DNA of 5,819 nt from CAZCBJ01 sp964496705. GTDB taxonomy: Bacteria; Chloroflexota; Anaerolineae; Anaerolineales; Anaerolineaceae. Shown here one piece after another: positions 4,789 through 5,819 of this stretch. How positions within the stretch are numbered: position 1 is the stretch's first letter; every line of letters starts with the position of its first letter. The stretch is from the NCBI GenBank assembly GCA_964496705.1, contig CAZCBJ010000235.1, positions 1 to 5,819 on the forward strand, read 5' to 3'. The notes under the pieces are model-generated. The model was not told the origin of the DNA. It saw nothing but the letters and a program-made list of their open reading frames with translations, and searched no databases. Position numbers and translations under genes: made by a program.

Positions 4789-5819
4789 ATGAGCGAGGTC
4801 ATCAACAATCGCCAGAAACGCATTGAGATCATGAAAACCCTCATCCGCCAGTTGGACGCTGGCGTGGCTGAAGAACAGGTCAAATACCAACTGGAAACCA
4901 TGCTGGACGAAGCCGACTACGGCGACGTTTTCATTATGGAGGTGCAGCTCATCCAGGAAGGCATCACCGCCGAGCGCATCCAGGAGCTGTGCGATACGCA
5001 CACCCGCGTGTTGAAAAAGCATCTCGATTTGCAGGAAACCCCCGAAACCGTCCCCGGCCATCCTGTGCATACCTTCGTGCAGGAAAACCGCGAGCTGTTC
5101 AAAACCACCGGCCAGGTCCGCGTGCTGATGCAAAAAATCGGAACCCTGCCCGACGAAGAGGATGCCATCCTGCTCATGCGCGATGTCCAGCAGCAGCTCA
5201 ACAACCTGATGGATGTGGACAAGCACTACCGCCGCAAGGAATACCTGCTCTTCCCCTACTTTGAGAAAAACGACCTGCCCGGTCCGCCGATGGTCATGTG
5301 GGGCAAACACGATGAAATCCGCGGCTTGCTGCGCGAGACCATCGCCGGCCTGCAGCAAATTGAGAGCATGACCGCCGCCGAAGCCAAAGCCTACAACCTC
5401 TTCACCGTCGCCCCCGCCATCGAAGCGGTGGACGATATGATCTACAAAGAAGAAAAAATCCTCTTTCCCACCGCCCTGGACCTGCTCACCGAGCAGGACT
5501 GGTACGAGGTCTACCTGCAGAGTGACGAATACGGCTACTGCCTCTACGCCCCCCAGTTCGAGTGGACGCCCGAGGGCGGCTTTCACAAGGAAATCAGCAA
5601 ACCCACCGCGGCGGGCGGGCGGGTGCAAATGCCCACCGGCAGCTTCACCCTGGATGAGCTCATCGCCGCGCTCGGCGCCCTGCCCTTCGATCTGACCTTC
5701 GTCGACAAGGACGACACCGTGCGTTACTTCACCCCCGGCAAGGAGCGCATCTTCGACCGCTCGCGCGCCATCCTTGGTCGCAAGGTGCAGTACTGCCACC
5801 CGCCCAAGAGCGTGCACAT
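4789..5819 (+). CDS. DUF438 - hemerythrin (HHE) - PAS protein, 3' end beyond window
   Basis: The frame is open from the ATG to the window edge (343 codons visible). AAAAGGA eight bases before the ATG supports the start. DUF438 spans about residues 5-83 (RIEIMKTLIRQLDAG, VQLIQEGIT, LKKHLDLQET). A hemerythrin-like four-helix region follows (about 89-232). Candidate di-iron ligands are His91/His94 with Glu99, His146 with Glu150 or Glu151 region (HYRRKE..LFPYFE), His174 (WGKHDE) and Glu221/Glu222 (IYKEEKILFP). A linker with QSDEYGYCLYAPQFEW (244-259) leads to a PAS domain starting near 284. This contains FVDKDDTVRYFTPGKERIF and CHPPKSV (336-342), the family's conserved block; roughly 60-70 residues of PAS are expected to be missing. 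The family is cytosolic and thought to sense oxygen, nitric oxide or redox state through the iron site; this is inference. It is transcribed divergently from the glycosyltransferase operon. Confidence 0.88.
   Translation, partial: MSEVINNRQKRIEIMKTLIRQLDAGVAEEQVKYQLETMLDEADYGDVFIMEVQLIQEGITAERIQELCDTHTRVLKKHLDLQETPETVPGHPVHTFVQENRELFKTTGQVRVLMQKIGTLPDEEDAILLMRDVQQQLNNLMDVDKHYRRKEYLLFPYFEKNDLPGPPMVMWGKHDEIRGLLRETIAGLQQIESMTAAEAKAYNLFTVAPAIEAVDDMIYKEEKILFPTALDLLTEQDWYEVYLQSDEYGYCLYAPQFEWTPEGGFHKEISKPTAAGGRVQMPTGSFTLDELIAALGALPFDLTFVDKDDTVRYFTPGKERIFDRSRAILGRKVQYCHPPKSVH

Noticed and set aside
4705..5817. Open 370-codon minus-strand frame opposite the DUF438 gene
   Set aside because: The plus strand encodes recognisable DUF438, hemerythrin and PAS motifs with a good ribosome-binding site. 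The antisense frame is open because of codon bias and its protein is His/Gly/Val-rich low complexity.

Overview
The window looks like GC-rich chromosomal DNA from a free-living bacterium, most likely a member of Chloroflexota (Anaerolineae-like). This is an inference from three things: the style of the 788-residue GT-C glycosyltransferase, a DUF438/hemerythrin/PAS protein, and short intergenic repeats that begin with GTAGGGG. No rRNA, tRNA or marker gene fixes the taxonomy.

Layout from left to right. Bases 1-56 are a heptamer tandem repeat cut by the window edge, followed by a short dispersed repeat (63-92). A complete type II toxin-antitoxin operon of the YefM-YoeB family follows on the minus strand: antitoxin 664-422, then toxin 425-156, overlapping by ATGA. 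It has an extended -10 promoter and a pair of TGTACA operator palindromes. Bases 783-845 hold a second, related copy of the dispersed repeat, so the toxin-antitoxin module is bracketed by direct repeats. A PhnB-like VOC (glyoxalase-fold) gene follows on the plus strand (928-1395). Its stop codon lies inside another GTAGGGG-headed palindromic repeat cluster (1392-1481), which fills the gap to the convergent operon.

That operon is on the minus strand. A 788-aa multi-membrane-span GT39-like glycosyltransferase (4605-2239) is followed after 17 bases by a 234-aa isoprenylcysteine-carboxyl-methyltransferase-like membrane protein (2221-1517). They are probably co-transcribed and both act in the membrane, but their substrates cannot be read from sequence.

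An AT-rich divergent promoter region (4606-4788) separates this operon from a plus-strand gene (4789 to beyond the window end). That gene encodes DUF438, a hemerythrin-like HHE domain and the start of a PAS domain, a likely di-iron sensor or signalling protein. No phage, insertion sequence, CRISPR or biosynthetic cluster was seen. The most noteworthy signals are the repeat elements around the toxin-antitoxin module and the VOC stop codon, the canonical YefM-type operator geometry, and an apparent beta-sandwich insertion in the glycosyltransferase.
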